From Ancylomarina salipaludis (GTDB lineage Bacteria; Bacteroidota; Bacteroidia; Bacteroidales; Marinifilaceae): a stretch of DNA of 64,000 bases. The notes under the pieces were generated by a model. It ran no database searches. It was not told the DNA's origin and was given only the letters and a program-made list of their open reading frames with translations. A program made the position numbers and the translations under genes. The DNA is taken from the NCBI RefSeq assembly GCF_004122035.1, contig NZ_SAXA01000010.1:1-64000 (forward strand), in the 5' to 3' direction. The first letter of the stretch is position 1, and the number at the start of each line of letters is the position of its first letter. Shown one piece after another: positions 53,798 to 63,733 of this stretch.

Positions 53798-54607
53798 ATG
53801 AAAGCTTTAAAGATAAATTTAATATTTGGTGCCTTAATTGGCCTATTCTTTTTTACCTCTTGTGATAAGGAGGATGCGGATAATACTATAGCTAGTATTA
53901 AGATTTTTGAAGAAATGACGGTTGAGTTGGGGTCTCAAATGAAGTTGGAGGCTGTTGTGTCTGGAAGTTCTGAAACACAGGAACTAGGTTGGTTATCTTA
54001 TAATCCTGATTTTGTATCTATTGATAGTGACGGGAATATTGAAGCATTAAAATCGGGAATAGCTACAATAAAGGTTTATCTTCTTGATAAGCCGGAGGTG
54101 TTTAAGAAGTGTGCCATTATTGTAAATCCCGATCGTTTTCTTGGTAAGTGGACAACTGTAAATGATGTAGAAGTCGTATTAAACAATTTTGAAGGGCAGA
54201 GTGAGGTCACCTATTCTGCTTCAGATATTGTTAAATTACTTAATGATACTATTGTTTCGACAAGTGATTACGATAAGCGATCAGTTTATGTAGACCTGGT
54301 TAGGTTTATTATGTATACTAATTCTATTTTTGAAAAAGATTTTTCGTTTACGGTAGGGGAAGATTCTGATTTGGAAATTGAAGTTGTAAGAGGTGTTTAT
54401 GAGGTAGAAGTAAGCGACCAATCCTGGTCAAGATCAAAAGAACCCTCTACTTATGAAGTGAACTATGTAGAGCATCATGATGAAGGCACTCAAATAGCCA
54501 GAGAAACATTAGTTACTCTTTCAGATGATATGAATTCTGCAGTTATGAGTTTGTTTCCTTTTACTGAAGGGTTTGATATTAGGGTTAAACTTGATAGGGT
54601 AGAGTAA
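53798..54607 (+). CDS. Ig-like plus GxW-domain lipoprotein, paralogue 2
   Basis: A 269-residue lipoprotein (FFFTSCDKED). Ig-like part with ELGWLSYNPDFVSIDSDGNI and SGIATIKVYL, then FLGKWTTVNDVEVVLNNFEG. Ends in RVKLDRVE, very like the end of paralogue 1 (WYISLERVE). 41 bases separate it from the preceding gene. Confidence 0.75.
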   Translation: MKALKINLIFGALIGLFFFTSCDKEDADNTIASIKIFEEMTVELGSQMKLEAVVSGSSETQELGWLSYNPDFVSIDSDGNIEALKSGIATIKVYLLDKPEVFKKCAIIVNPDRFLGKWTTVNDVEVVLNNFEGQSEVTYSASDIVKLLNDTIVSTSDYDKRSVYVDLVRFIMYTNSIFEKDFSFTVGEDSDLEIEVVRGVYEVEVSDQSWSRSKEPSTYEVNYVEHHDEGTQIARETLVTLSDDMNSAVMSLFPFTEGFDIRVKLDRVE

Positions 54608-54743
54608 TTAAATAATAAGTATTGAAGAAGTTACGAAACAACCATGATATAATAATTATTAGTCCGATACTTCGGGTTAGACGGGTAGAGATCTTATTTA
54701 ATTCATGGTTAGTTTCATCTGACAAATAAGAAAATATAAACAG

Positions 54744-55514
54744 ATGAAAAATAGATTTATAAAATTGAAAGCTTTGTTGATATGTTCACTTATGCTTGTG
54801 TCACTTTTTTCTTGTACGAATAAAGAGGACGAGAACATAATCAGAACTGTAGTAGTGACCGAAACGTTTAAGACCATTAAGGCAGGAGAGTCTTTTGAGA
54901 TTAGTCTTACCAAAGAATCTGCGGCTCAAAATTTAAGTTACAGAAGTTATAATCTTGAGGTGGCTACAGTTGATGATAAAGGGGTGGTTACTGGTTTAAA
55001 CGCTGGTTTTGCAATAATTGGTATTGAGAATGAAAGCGGCGCGGAGGCGACTATTGAATTAACGGTAGAAAAAGCAGATTTTATTGTTCCTGCCGAGATC
55101 GTTGGACAATGGACAGGCGTGAAAATAGAACTTATCAATAAGGTATCGGGAGATATTTATGATGAGGAGACCATTCTGAGCATGCTAAATAGCGAATTGA
55201 CTGATGCAGAGAAGGAAAGTTGGTTTAATTCTGTTAGAACCCAATATTCATATACCATGAATGATGACAATTCAATTGTTATGACACTTTCTATGGACGA
55301 TGGAAGTAATAAGGATGTATATGGAGAGCTTTCAGAAGACGAAAAATACAAAAATACATATCATGCAACTTTTGATGTCGCTGCTAGTGGAATAAGCGGC
55401 ATTGAAGTTTTAATGAATCAGCCAATTGTTTATAATGGCGAGTATGTGGCAATTGAGACGTCCTTCGGTCCTGATTTTGATCTTGTGACCTATTACAATA
55501 TAGAGAGGGAATAA
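54744..55514 (+). CDS. Ig-like plus GxW-domain lipoprotein, paralogue 3
   Basis: A 256-residue lipoprotein (VSLFSCTNKED). Ig-like part with LSYRSYNLEVATVDDKGVVT and AGFAIIGIENESG, then EIVGQWTGVKIELINKVSGD. Its C-terminus YYNIERE matches the other two paralogues only loosely. Completes the trio. Confidence 0.75.
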   Translation: MKNRFIKLKALLICSLMLVSLFSCTNKEDENIIRTVVVTETFKTIKAGESFEISLTKESAAQNLSYRSYNLEVATVDDKGVVTGLNAGFAIIGIENESGAEATIELTVEKADFIVPAEIVGQWTGVKIELINKVSGDIYDEETILSMLNSELTDAEKESWFNSVRTQYSYTMNDDNSIVMTLSMDDGSNKDVYGELSEDEKYKNTYHATFDVAASGISGIEVLMNQPIVYNGEYVAIETSFGPDFDLVTYYNIERE

Positions 55515-55539
55515 TTTTTCATAAGCATTTTATGCTGAA

Positions 55540-55590
55540 ATAGAACTAATATGCTGGTAAAGTGTTTCGCTTATTGCATATTAGTTCTAT
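55540..55590. repeat. Perfect 15-bp stem-loop before the peptidase gene
   Basis: ATAGAACTAATATGC (55540-55554) and GCATATTAGTTCTAT (55576-55590), loop 21 bases, 62 bases before the peptidase ATG. It may be a terminator-like or regulatory fold for the lipoprotein trio. Confidence 0.6.
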
Positions 55591-55651
55591 TCGTAATATT
55601 TCTCTTTTAATAAGAAAGACGACCTAACCTTAATTATAAAATTCATAATAC

Positions 55652-57337
55652 ATGAAAAAAATATTAATATGTCTTGTTGGTGTATTCATCCTATTGAAGG
55701 TTAATGCGCAGCTTAAAGACAACACAGGTTTGCCTGAAAAAAGATTTGGATTGATAGAAATTACTGCAGAAAATAGAGCAGAGGCTCTTGAAGCATTGAG
55801 CCGGATTCCCAAACTGTCTATTTCGCCTTCTTTAAAAACAGCGAAGTCAGGAGAAACTGCTGTCACTTTTGTTGATAATTCAGATACGAAATTCTTTCCA
55901 CCGATAGTTAGTCAAATAAGTAACTCATGTGGTCCGGCATCAAATGTCCACTACATTTATACTTACGAGCTAAATCTTTTGCACGACAGAGATGGTAAGT
56001 TACCGGAAAATATTGCCAATTATATGTATATCTGGAACTTCATGAATGGAGGTATAGAGAGGGGAACATATGCCTGGGATGTTTATGCAACAATTGAAGC
56101 CAATGGTGTTGTACCAGAGTCGGTTTATGTAACCGAAAGCACTACGGAATGGGCATCTGGTTTCGATGTCTACAAAACAGGTATGTCTAATAGAGTTGGT
56201 ACACTAAGTAGACTTGATCCAACTGTACCGGGTGATTTAGAATTAATGAAGCAATATCTTATCGATCACGGGAATGGTTCTGCTCATGGTGGATTGATCC
56301 AATTTTCTGCATTTGCTGATCCTTTGGCTGCAACCCCATATGATGAAGTAACCGATACCGGATTAAAAGCAATTATTCCTGAATTTGGTACCAGTGGAAT
56401 GCATTCTATGGCTATTGTCGGATTTGATGATTCTGTTTGGTGGGATTATAACAAAGATGGTCAGAAGGACGATTATGAAATGGGTGCCTTTATTGTTGCG
56501 AATTCCTGGGGGACTTCCTGGGGAGATCAAGGAAAATTTTATGCTCCCTATCACACATTTACCACTTTAGAACAAGGTGAGGGAGGCACAGGAAATATGG
56601 GGAAGGAATGTTTAATGATTGCTGCTGAAGAGCGGGATGTTAAAGTTGCAATTTGCTTGGGTCTTGAGCATGATTCAAGAAATGATGTGAGCGTTAAGGT
56701 AGGCATAGCAGCTGATAAGGATGCAAAATATGCCACTACCAGCAGATATTTTAAATGGATGAGAAACGCTGGTGGAGATCATTATATGAGAGGTAAGTAT
56801 GGACCTTCCAATAAAATTATTGAAGTAGGTATTGATGTGACAGATTTATTGGATGAAGTTGAGGGCACTGAATCTCCTGCATTCTTTGTTGATATAAATG
56901 ATAAAGATGCCGGGGCTAAATCGGGTGATGGTGAAATTCTCTACTGTACTTTAGTCGATTATCGGACTACACCTGCTAAAGAATATATAGGAGTTGTTGA
57001 TGCTAAGACATTGGAACCAGGTGAGTTCGTGAAAATTAAAATAAATACGACTCCTATTGCTGCTTTAAATGATAATGCGGGAACGGATTTTATGGGTTTT
57101 TCAACTCTTGTTGGTAAGCGGTGTGTGTCTGTCGTTCTGAATTCAAAGAAAGAAAGTCAGATTACAGCGGAATTATTAGATGAAGTAGGAAGTGTAGTCA
57201 CAATTATGTTTGAAGATACGACAACGGTTGGAACAAACGTGAAGATTTGGGAAGCGAAAAATATTCCTGTTGGGAAATATACAGTTAGAGTGGTTGCAGA
57301 TAATCAGATTATGTGTAAAACAATAGAACTTAAGTAA
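55652..57337 (+). CDS. Secreted papain-like cysteine peptidase (C1A)
   Basis: A 561-residue exported peptidase (signal to LLKVNAQ). The papain triad is visible: Cys93 in QISNSCGPASN, His about 251 in GMHSMAIVGFDDS, and Asn about 284 in VANSWGTSWGDQG. The last 75 residues (from RCVSVVLNSKKESQITAELL to KYTVRVVADN) look like a divergent type IX sorting domain or a small Ig-like fold. It probably degrades proteins outside the cell or processes neighbouring surface proteins. Confidence 0.85.
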   Translation: MKKILICLVGVFILLKVNAQLKDNTGLPEKRFGLIEITAENRAEALEALSRIPKLSISPSLKTAKSGETAVTFVDNSDTKFFPPIVSQISNSCGPASNVHYIYTYELNLLHDRDGKLPENIANYMYIWNFMNGGIERGTYAWDVYATIEANGVVPESVYVTESTTEWASGFDVYKTGMSNRVGTLSRLDPTVPGDLELMKQYLIDHGNGSAHGGLIQFSAFADPLAATPYDEVTDTGLKAIIPEFGTSGMHSMAIVGFDDSVWWDYNKDGQKDDYEMGAFIVANSWGTSWGDQGKFYAPYHTFTTLEQGEGGTGNMGKECLMIAAEERDVKVAICLGLEHDSRNDVSVKVGIAADKDAKYATTSRYFKWMRNAGGDHYMRGKYGPSNKIIEVGIDVTDLLDEVEGTESPAFFVDINDKDAGAKSGDGEILYCTLVDYRTTPAKEYIGVVDAKTLEPGEFVKIKINTTPIAALNDNAGTDFMGFSTLVGKRCVSVVLNSKKESQITAELLDEVGSVVTIMFEDTTTVGTNVKIWEAKNIPVGKYTVRVVADNQIMCKTIELK

Positions 57338-57439
57338 GCTGAAATAAGCATGTAAATTTTATGAATAAGTTCCACGATGTGGAATGATTAAAATTTACTT
57401 GCGGCTTCCATATGACAATTGAAAGAAAATTATAGACAT

Positions 57440-57838
57440 ATGAAACATATATTATTAATACTGCTTGTAGCAACAATTGCATTTGTTTCTTGTAGTAAAG
57501 ATGAAGGATTTTTAGGAAGAACCGTTAAGGTGGATGGGGGCGATTATATTATGAATATGCCCACCTTAACCATCGATTATGCTACTTCAAAGCTTGAATT
57601 TACGAAATATTTTAAAGATGTAAAATTGGATGAAAAAGAAGATTGTATTGTAATTACAGCTTCTAATCCATTTAGTCAGAGCGCCTTATTTGAATCGATT
57701 ATTTGTACTTATCATCTTTCAGATGGTAAATATGAATCACTTAATTTGGCTGTTGATTATTCCATTGAGAGTTTAAATGAACAATCAGTTAAAGATGTTC
57801 AGCAAATTCTTAGAGAGCAAACAACAATATTGCTATAG
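57440..57838 (+). CDS. Small lipoprotein, unknown
   Basis: A 132-residue lipoprotein with signal to TIAFVSCSKDEG. The rest is beta-rich (GDYIMNMPTLTIDYATSKLE). The frame opens at a TTG at 57419, but the ATG at 57440 gives the clean signal. No family recognised. Confidence 0.6.
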   Translation: MKHILLILLVATIAFVSCSKDEGFLGRTVKVDGGDYIMNMPTLTIDYATSKLEFTKYFKDVKLDEKEDCIVITASNPFSQSALFESIICTYHLSDGKYESLNLAVDYSIESLNEQSVKDVQQILREQTTILL

Positions 57839-57914
57839 AATTTAGCTAAAGCATAAACTCTGACAGATAACATATGATACAGTCTGTCAATCATTGCTTG
57901 CAAAAGGTAATATT

Positions 57915-57968
57915 CTTGAGCCTTGTCATGTTTAAAATGAAAAACAATAGACTTTGACAAAGCTCAAG
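57915..57968. repeat. Imperfect 14-bp stem-loop in the gap after the small lipoprotein
   Basis: CTTGAGCCTTGTCA (57915-57928) and TGACAAAGCTCAAG (57955-57968), one mismatch, loop 26 bases, no T-run. The rest of 57839-58101 shows no gene. Confidence 0.5.
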
Positions 57969-58101
57969 ATCATCTTAGAAGGTTGCTTAATCGGGAGACT
58001 ACTCTCGGTCTGCATAATTTGGGTTTTGATCAATTTTCTTCAGTGTGCTTATTGTGTTCTCTTTTACCCTCAGAAGAATTGTTATCTAAATAATATAATT
58101 T

Positions 58102-58593
58102 ATGACGAAATTCTACCGTATTAAAAAATCGATTGATCGTATATTTATTATAAAGATTCCTTTGGTCTTATTTGCTTTAATGTCAATTTTCGGTTTTTCC
58201 AATCTGAATAATGATAAGATAGATGTAATATCTCCAGACATTAAATTATTAAGTCCTAAAATGTACACTGAGGTGTTGCCTGGAAGTAAGTTTTTTGTTA
58301 GAGCAGACTTGAAGGATAATCAAAAATTGGATTCCTATAAAATACGGATTGAAAAGGGAGGCTCTTCAGATGAAGAGTATGAGAAAGCCTTTTCTGTTTA
58401 CTACAACCAAGATGCTTCAGGTAATCAATTGCCAAAAATTAATGGGGAGCAATTTGTGCAGTTTGAATTCGATGTCGAGGTTAAATCGAATGCTATTGTT
58501 GGAGATTATATTTTTTCTCTTGCGGTTAAGGATAAAGCTGGAAATCATCATGAAATTAAACGCTATTTTAATGTGTGTCGACCCCGATTGTAA
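58102..58593 (+). CDS. DUF4625-like exported protein
   Basis: A 163-residue protein with a membrane-targeting segment (about residues 18-33), followed by one Ig-like domain: SPDIKLLSPKMYTEVLPGSK, DLKDNQKLDSYKIRIEKG and DYIFSLAVKDKAGNHHEI. The end gene of the window (63213-63665) has the same order of motifs and is a paralogue. Family resembles DUF4625 of Bacteroidota surface proteins. Role unknown. Confidence 0.65.
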   Translation: MTKFYRIKKSIDRIFIIKIPLVLFALMSIFGFSNLNNDKIDVISPDIKLLSPKMYTEVLPGSKFFVRADLKDNQKLDSYKIRIEKGGSSDEEYEKAFSVYYNQDASGNQLPKINGEQFVQFEFDVEVKSNAIVGDYIFSLAVKDKAGNHHEIKRYFNVCRPRL

Positions 58594-58748
58594 GCCTGAA
58601 AGCTGTTGATTTCGAATAATAGGGAGAGTCCGTATGGATAGTTAATGAGAGTATGCTCTCGTTCTATTTATCACCAGTTTAAAGAGATGTAAATTAGTGT
58701 TTTAAGAATATTATATAAAAATACAGCTAACCATAAATCCTAAAGTTG

Positions 58749-59183
58749 ATGAATTTCAAAGACTTACTATTTACCATGTGCCTTCTCCTTCTTATGAGTG
58801 GATGCGGGCCCAATAAACAACTTGCTCAGGTGGCAACATCAAGCTCAAAGCAAATGTACCAACTAATTGCACATAAAAAGTATGGTGAAAATGCTGAGTG
58901 CTTTCTAAACCCGAATCTGAGCTATGTACTTTGCCAAAAGCGGAATCCCGATACTCAGCTCATTCCGAATCAACTGATCGAATTTTTCGTTTACGATATT
59001 CAGAAACAGAAAATAATTTATGAGGATAAAATTGCTAATGCCGAAATTACCTGGCACAATAACACCCAGCTATTGATCACCAATCAGAGGGGATACATTA
59101 CTGGCCCTACAGATACAGGAAAATGGACCTATTTATTCGATTTACTTACGAAGAAAAAAATTACCCCTGGAAAGACCCAATAA
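58749..59183 (+). CDS. Small lipoprotein, unknown
   Basis: A 144-residue lipoprotein (signal to LLMSGCGPN). The remainder reads as beta-strands (LNPNLSYVLCQKRNPDTQLI, WTYLFDLLTKKKIT). No family recognised. The TTG at 58746 lies just before the chosen ATG. Confidence 0.6.
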   Translation: MNFKDLLFTMCLLLLMSGCGPNKQLAQVATSSSKQMYQLIAHKKYGENAECFLNPNLSYVLCQKRNPDTQLIPNQLIEFFVYDIQKQKIIYEDKIANAEITWHNNTQLLITNQRGYITGPTDTGKWTYLFDLLTKKKITPGKTQ

Positions 59184-59212
59184 GATTACTTAAACCATAA
59201 GCTAACTAATAA

Positions 59213-59300
59213 ACTTAACCATCCTGAAGATGGACGGGACGCCTAAGATTCCGATGCCTGTTCAATGGCCGAATAATCTTCGGAAAGGTCCCAATGTCAT
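59213..59300 (+). other. Possible structured leader RNA of the big propeller gene
   Basis: This stretch is richer in G and C than its surroundings and folds: GGGAC (59235) with GTCCC (59288), and AAGATTCCGATGCC with GGCCGAATAATCTT inside. It could be a leader or a terminator-like fold. No known riboswitch pattern could be named. Confidence 0.3.
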
Positions 59301-59320
59301 CTTTAGAAAATTATCAATCT

Positions 59321-62300
59321 ATGAAAAAAAAATACCTCTTGGGTACTGTAGGAATTCTGGCCCTTTCGGCGATTCTAATCGGTAACTACACTCAACCTGC
59401 GGGAAAGGAATTTTGCTTCGGTAATTTCACCCCGAAAGAGTTTTGGCAGAAGCAGTTTCAGGAAAAGAAAGTCAAAAGAATGGTTGGCTATAGTAAAGCC
59501 AATAAGCCGGATATGTACGGCAAGTATTTTAAGGATATCACCACAAAAATAGGAGAGAGCGAATCGGGCTACAAGATGAACTACAAAACTCTGGAGCTTG
59601 AAAACGCGCGAAACAATGGTTCAAAATTAAAAAGCACTAAAGCGGCCTTGAACTTCATTCAGCGAGGCCCGGCCAACATCGGAGGACGTACCCGAGCCAT
59701 TATTGTAGATCCGGATGATCCCAATAAAAACACTTGGATTGCCGGTAGTGCTACAGGAGGTATCTGGAGAACTACAGATGGAGCTGAAAACTGGACTCAT
59801 CTATCGGACGATCTTACCAATCTATCAGTGAACGCTTTGGTTATGGCTAATTCAGATCATAGTATTATTTATGCAGGTACAGGAGAAAGTTTTCCCGGAG
59901 GTGCCGGAAATATGGGTAATGGTATCTGGAAATCGGTTGATAGAGGAGCTAACTGGACCCAACTAGTTAACACGGCTACGGATGAAAAATTTAGTTATAC
60001 CAACCGACTTTGGGTGAATCCTGTAAATGCAGATATTGTTATTGCTGCTACAGAATACGGCATATTCAAATCAAAAGATGGAGGTGAAAATTGGAATCAG
60101 GTATATGAAAGTGATCCGTTGCTATATGGTGTTGACGATCTTGCCGCTCATCCAGAGGAAGAAAATATCATTTACGCGGGAGAAGGTAGAAAAGGTATTC
60201 TTCGCACCACAGATGGAGGAGATACTTGGGAGTTATTTTCCAGAGGTTTGGCTATCGGTACCCGTTACGAGATAGCTGTGTCTCCTGTTAATAAAGACAT
60301 TGTTTACACCAGTATCAATATTTCGGAAGCAGAATCCACTGTTTTTGTTTCCTGGGATAAGGCAACGAACTGGTATCGATATAAGGATGAAGACTCAATT
60401 GAGATTAACGAGAACTTATTAGGGGGGCAGGGTAACTACAATAACACTATAGTGGCACATCCGTTTATTGATAGTGTTGTATTTGTTGGAGGTGTTAATA
60501 TGTGGAAACTTGCTATTAATCATACAACCACTAAAATTGCCCCGGCCATTAAAGCAGCCTATACTGTTAATACTGATTTTCTATCTTTCGTAAATTTTGA
60601 AGGCAGTCACTTGGGAGGAGGTTTAAACTCCGAAGGAGGAACTAACCTTTTAGACTCAGACTGGACTTCAATTGAAATTCGTTTTGGAGAAGGAATCTCG
60701 CAAATGGCACATCGTTTTATCGTTCCCGATCAAGCCACTTCAGGGGTTGCAAACTCAAGTTACACTTACGCTGATTACAAAGAGGTGCCCTTCCAGGTTT
60801 GGGATATTACAAACAACAAACAGTTAATGGTTTCATTCCGTGACCAGGAAAGAGATGGTTCTTATAATCTCTATACCAGAAAAGGGGAAGGGAAAGAATA
60901 TGGTGATTTAGGGAGAGAGTATATCTTCATCAATGCCGTGGAGTACAATGCAGACACCCCAGATAATAATATTGCGAAAGCAGGTGGCCACATGTATAAA
61001 TCGATGTATATGATCTGGCCCGAATTGAAAGAGGGGGCGATCTGGGAGGCCGAAAACTTGCCAGAATCTAAAATCATTGTGGAATACGGAGCCATTGAGT
61101 TAGCAGGTGGAGAGACCATCAGTGTTGCAGATGCTTATGGAAACGTGGGTGGAGCAAATAGTTATCAACAAGCTTTCGCCAGAGGTGAAACTAAGATTGA
61201 AGGTTTGCATCCCGACCATCACAACATCACCATTATACCAGGAGAAGATAATAATTTCAGAATTATTAACGGAAATGACGGGGGAATTGGTGTTTCAGAG
61301 GATAATGGTGTAACATTTAAACAGAAACCCAACAACTATATTACGACACAATTTTATGGCGTAGCTAAAAATCCTGAAGCTAATGAATATATGGGGGGGA
61401 TGCAGGATAACGGAACATGGCAGTCAGCTGCAGATGAAGATGCCTCCTCCAGCTCCAATTACTATTTCCGTTTGGGTGGAGATGGTTTCGAATGCCTTTG
61501 GCATAGTAAAGATCCTAAAAAGCTTTTGGGAAGTATCTACTATAATTCCATCTACAAATCTTTAGACGGTGGGAATAACTGGTCAGCCATTAGTGGGATC
61601 TCTTATCAGGATGGTCCCTTCATTACCAGGTTGTCCGCTTCCAAGTGGCATCCTGATGTTGTATTTGCTATTGCCAAAGCCGGTGTTTACAAATCCACCG
61701 ATTTCGGGGCCAATTGGAAACTTAAAAGAATTAATTCCTATTGGGCAGGAGCCACGAGTAAACACAATGTTGAGGTGTCTTTAGCAGATCCGAACATTGT
61801 TTGGGCCGGAGCTGCTATGGTGAAAGATGGTGAATATAAAATTCATGTATCTAAGGATGAGGGAGAAACTTTTACAGCAGTGAATGAATATGAAGAAAAA
61901 GACATGAGAGCCTACATCAGTGGAATTGCAACCCATCCTTCGGAACCTTCCACAGCCTATTTGCTTTTTGCTGTTAGTAAATCACCCAAAATTCTTAGAA
62001 CTACCGATTTGGGGCAAAGCTGGGAGGACATTTCCGGATTTGGAACGGGGGAGAAAAGCTCCAATGGCTTTCCCGATGTAGTGACCCACTCTTTGTTAGT
62101 AATGCCTCATGCTCCTAATATCATTTGGGCAGGTACCGAAATAGGTTTGTTTGAATCTACTGACAACGGAGCCAATTGGCATGCTGTAATCAGCAATATG
62201 CCTCCTGTTTCTATCTACGATATGCATATTGTTGGTAAGCAAGTTATATTTGCAACGCACGGTAGAGGTGTTTGGAGTGTGGACGTTCCTGAAATAGACA

Positions 62301-63079
62301 AGGTTCCTGAGATCTCGGAATACAAAGAGGTCGATAATAAAGTCATCAAGCTTGATATGGATGTTAAAGTAAACTACGATCAACTGGATGTTTACCTTAA
62401 CGGAGAATTGAATCAGGTGATTTCATCTCCAGATTTAGGTGCTCTTAATATTTTATTTGATGTGGAGGAATTCGGGGTTTACAGTTCTTATGTGGTTGGT
62501 CACATCGGACAGGAAACTTTTAAATCTAACGTGCAAGAGCTTGAAGTCAAGGACAAAACTCCAGTTATTTCAAGCTTTGAAGTTCTGGATGATTATAAAA
62601 TGAATATCCAAATGGATGTAACAGTTCCCTATGATAAGCTTGAGGTCTATCTGGATAATAACCTTTATGAGACCGTTAATCATTCAACTTTGGGTACAAT
62701 TAATATTAAGGTAGACGTGGATGAGGCAAGAGTCTACGAGACTTATGCCATTGGCTATATATTTGATACGTCTTTTCAGTCAGATAGCAAATTTGCAGAA
62801 ATGATTCCAACTGGTGTGGAGACAATCCATAATGAGGTGGATGATTTCAAGATCTATCCAAACCCTTGCCGTGGGGAATTTAGACTGCAACTCAATAGTT
62901 CCAAACAAGCATATACTCTTGAAATCTTCAATTTGATGGGTCGAAAGGTATATGTCAAAAAGGATGAGAATCTTGGGACCAACAGTATTTTTATTAATTC
63001 TTTACAAAACGGTGTTTATATCGTTCGCATTACTTCTGGTAATGAGACTTTTAGTTCTAAACTTCGAGTGCTGAAATAA
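59321..63079 (+). CDS. Large sortilin-like beta-propeller protein with type IX sorting tail
   Basis: A 1252-residue secreted protein. Signal peptide (KKKYLLGTVGILALSAILI), then many BNR/sortilin-type blades: GGIWRTTDGAENWTHL, GIWKSVDRGANWTQL, GIFKSKDGGENWNQV, GILRTTDGGDTWELF and others up to about residue 1000, with a roughly 200-residue insert that has SHLGGGLNSEGGTN and FRDQERDGSYNLY. Two Ig-like repeats follow (ISEYKEVDNKVIKLDMDVKV and ISSFEVLDDYKMNIQMDVTV), and a type IX C-terminal domain (FKIYPNPCRGEFRLQL, GVYIVRITSG) that marks export through the Por system. It may bind or cleave glycans or act as a surface scaffold. Confidence 0.88.
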   Translation: MKKKYLLGTVGILALSAILIGNYTQPAGKEFCFGNFTPKEFWQKQFQEKKVKRMVGYSKANKPDMYGKYFKDITTKIGESESGYKMNYKTLELENARNNGSKLKSTKAALNFIQRGPANIGGRTRAIIVDPDDPNKNTWIAGSATGGIWRTTDGAENWTHLSDDLTNLSVNALVMANSDHSIIYAGTGESFPGGAGNMGNGIWKSVDRGANWTQLVNTATDEKFSYTNRLWVNPVNADIVIAATEYGIFKSKDGGENWNQVYESDPLLYGVDDLAAHPEEENIIYAGEGRKGILRTTDGGDTWELFSRGLAIGTRYEIAVSPVNKDIVYTSINISEAESTVFVSWDKATNWYRYKDEDSIEINENLLGGQGNYNNTIVAHPFIDSVVFVGGVNMWKLAINHTTTKIAPAIKAAYTVNTDFLSFVNFEGSHLGGGLNSEGGTNLLDSDWTSIEIRFGEGISQMAHRFIVPDQATSGVANSSYTYADYKEVPFQVWDITNNKQLMVSFRDQERDGSYNLYTRKGEGKEYGDLGREYIFINAVEYNADTPDNNIAKAGGHMYKSMYMIWPELKEGAIWEAENLPESKIIVEYGAIELAGGETISVADAYGNVGGANSYQQAFARGETKIEGLHPDHHNITIIPGEDNNFRIINGNDGGIGVSEDNGVTFKQKPNNYITTQFYGVAKNPEANEYMGGMQDNGTWQSAADEDASSSSNYYFRLGGDGFECLWHSKDPKKLLGSIYYNSIYKSLDGGNNWSAISGISYQDGPFITRLSASKWHPDVVFAIAKAGVYKSTDFGANWKLKRINSYWAGATSKHNVEVSLADPNIVWAGAAMVKDGEYKIHVSKDEGETFTAVNEYEEKDMRAYISGIATHPSEPSTAYLLFAVSKSPKILRTTDLGQSWEDISGFGTGEKSSNGFPDVVTHSLLVMPHAPNIIWAGTEIGLFESTDNGANWHAVISNMPPVSIYDMHIVGKQVIFATHGRGVWSVDVPEIDKVPEISEYKEVDNKVIKLDMDVKVNYDQLDVYLNGELNQVISSPDLGALNILFDVEEFGVYSSYVVGHIGQETFKSNVQELEVKDKTPVISSFEVLDDYKMNIQMDVTVPYDKLEVYLDNNLYETVNHSTLGTINIKVDVDEARVYETYAIGYIFDTSFQSDSKFAEMIPTGVETIHNEVDDFKIYPNPCRGEFRLQLNSSKQAYTLEIFNLMGRKVYVKKDENLGTNSIFINSLQNGVYIVRITSGNETFSSKLRVLK

Positions 63080-63212
63080 TATCGATTATCGTATTTTAAA
63101 GAAATGAATTAGAATATTGATATAAGAGCTTGGCTTCGCAATTCAATTGTGTATTGATCAGTTTTATTCGATGGAAGAGAATACAATACATTTTACCGTA
63201 AATTAAAAAGAT

Positions 63213-63665
63213 ATGGAAATATTAAAATATATCATAGTTATAATCTTCGCTATAGTTTTTATAGGCTGTGAAGATGATGAGAAAAATATTGATGAAATCA
63301 AACCAAATATTATTTTGTATAGTCCCACTCGTGCTGCGACAGTTACTGTAGGGAGTGTTTTGAATGTAAGAGCATTAATTTCAGATAATAAAGAATTGAA
63401 GGACTATGTTGTGGAAATTAACTATGGAGGTGTAAAATCAACTAAAAATATAGAAGAATTTTATTTTAGCTCTTTTATCGACACTGATGCTTACGGAAAT
63501 GCTTTACCTGAACTGGTAAAGGGAGCTATTTCTTATAATTTAAATTTTGATATTGCCGTGGGGTACAATACCTATCTAGGCGATTATAATTTAACATTGA
63601 CTGTAATTGATCAATCTGGCAACTTGATGGAAGAAGTGGTTCAGTTTAGTATTGTTCGACCTTAA
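63213..63665 (+). CDS. DUF4625-like lipoprotein
   Basis: A 150-residue lipoprotein (AIVFIGCEDDE). Motifs KPNIILYSPTRAATVTVGS, LISDNKELKDYVVEINYGG and DYNLTLTVIDQSGNLMEEV parallel those of the gene at 58102-58593. The pair flanks the big propeller gene and the small lipoprotein between them. Confidence 0.7.
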   Translation: MEILKYIIVIIFAIVFIGCEDDEKNIDEIKPNIILYSPTRAATVTVGSVLNVRALISDNKELKDYVVEINYGGVKSTKNIEEFYFSSFIDTDAYGNALPELVKGAISYNLNFDIAVGYNTYLGDYNLTLTVIDQSGNLMEEVVQFSIVRP

Positions 63666-63701
63666 GCAGTGCTAAAAGATTTATGGCATTCAACTGGTTT
63701 T

Positions 63702-63733
63702 AACCACCTCCTTAATTAGGAGGTGGTTTTTTA
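63702..63733 (+). terminator. Rho-independent terminator at the end of the cluster
   Basis: AACCACCTCCT, loop, AGGAGGTGGTT and T-run, 36 bases after the last gene. From here to 64000 no gene is visible. Confidence 0.9.
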
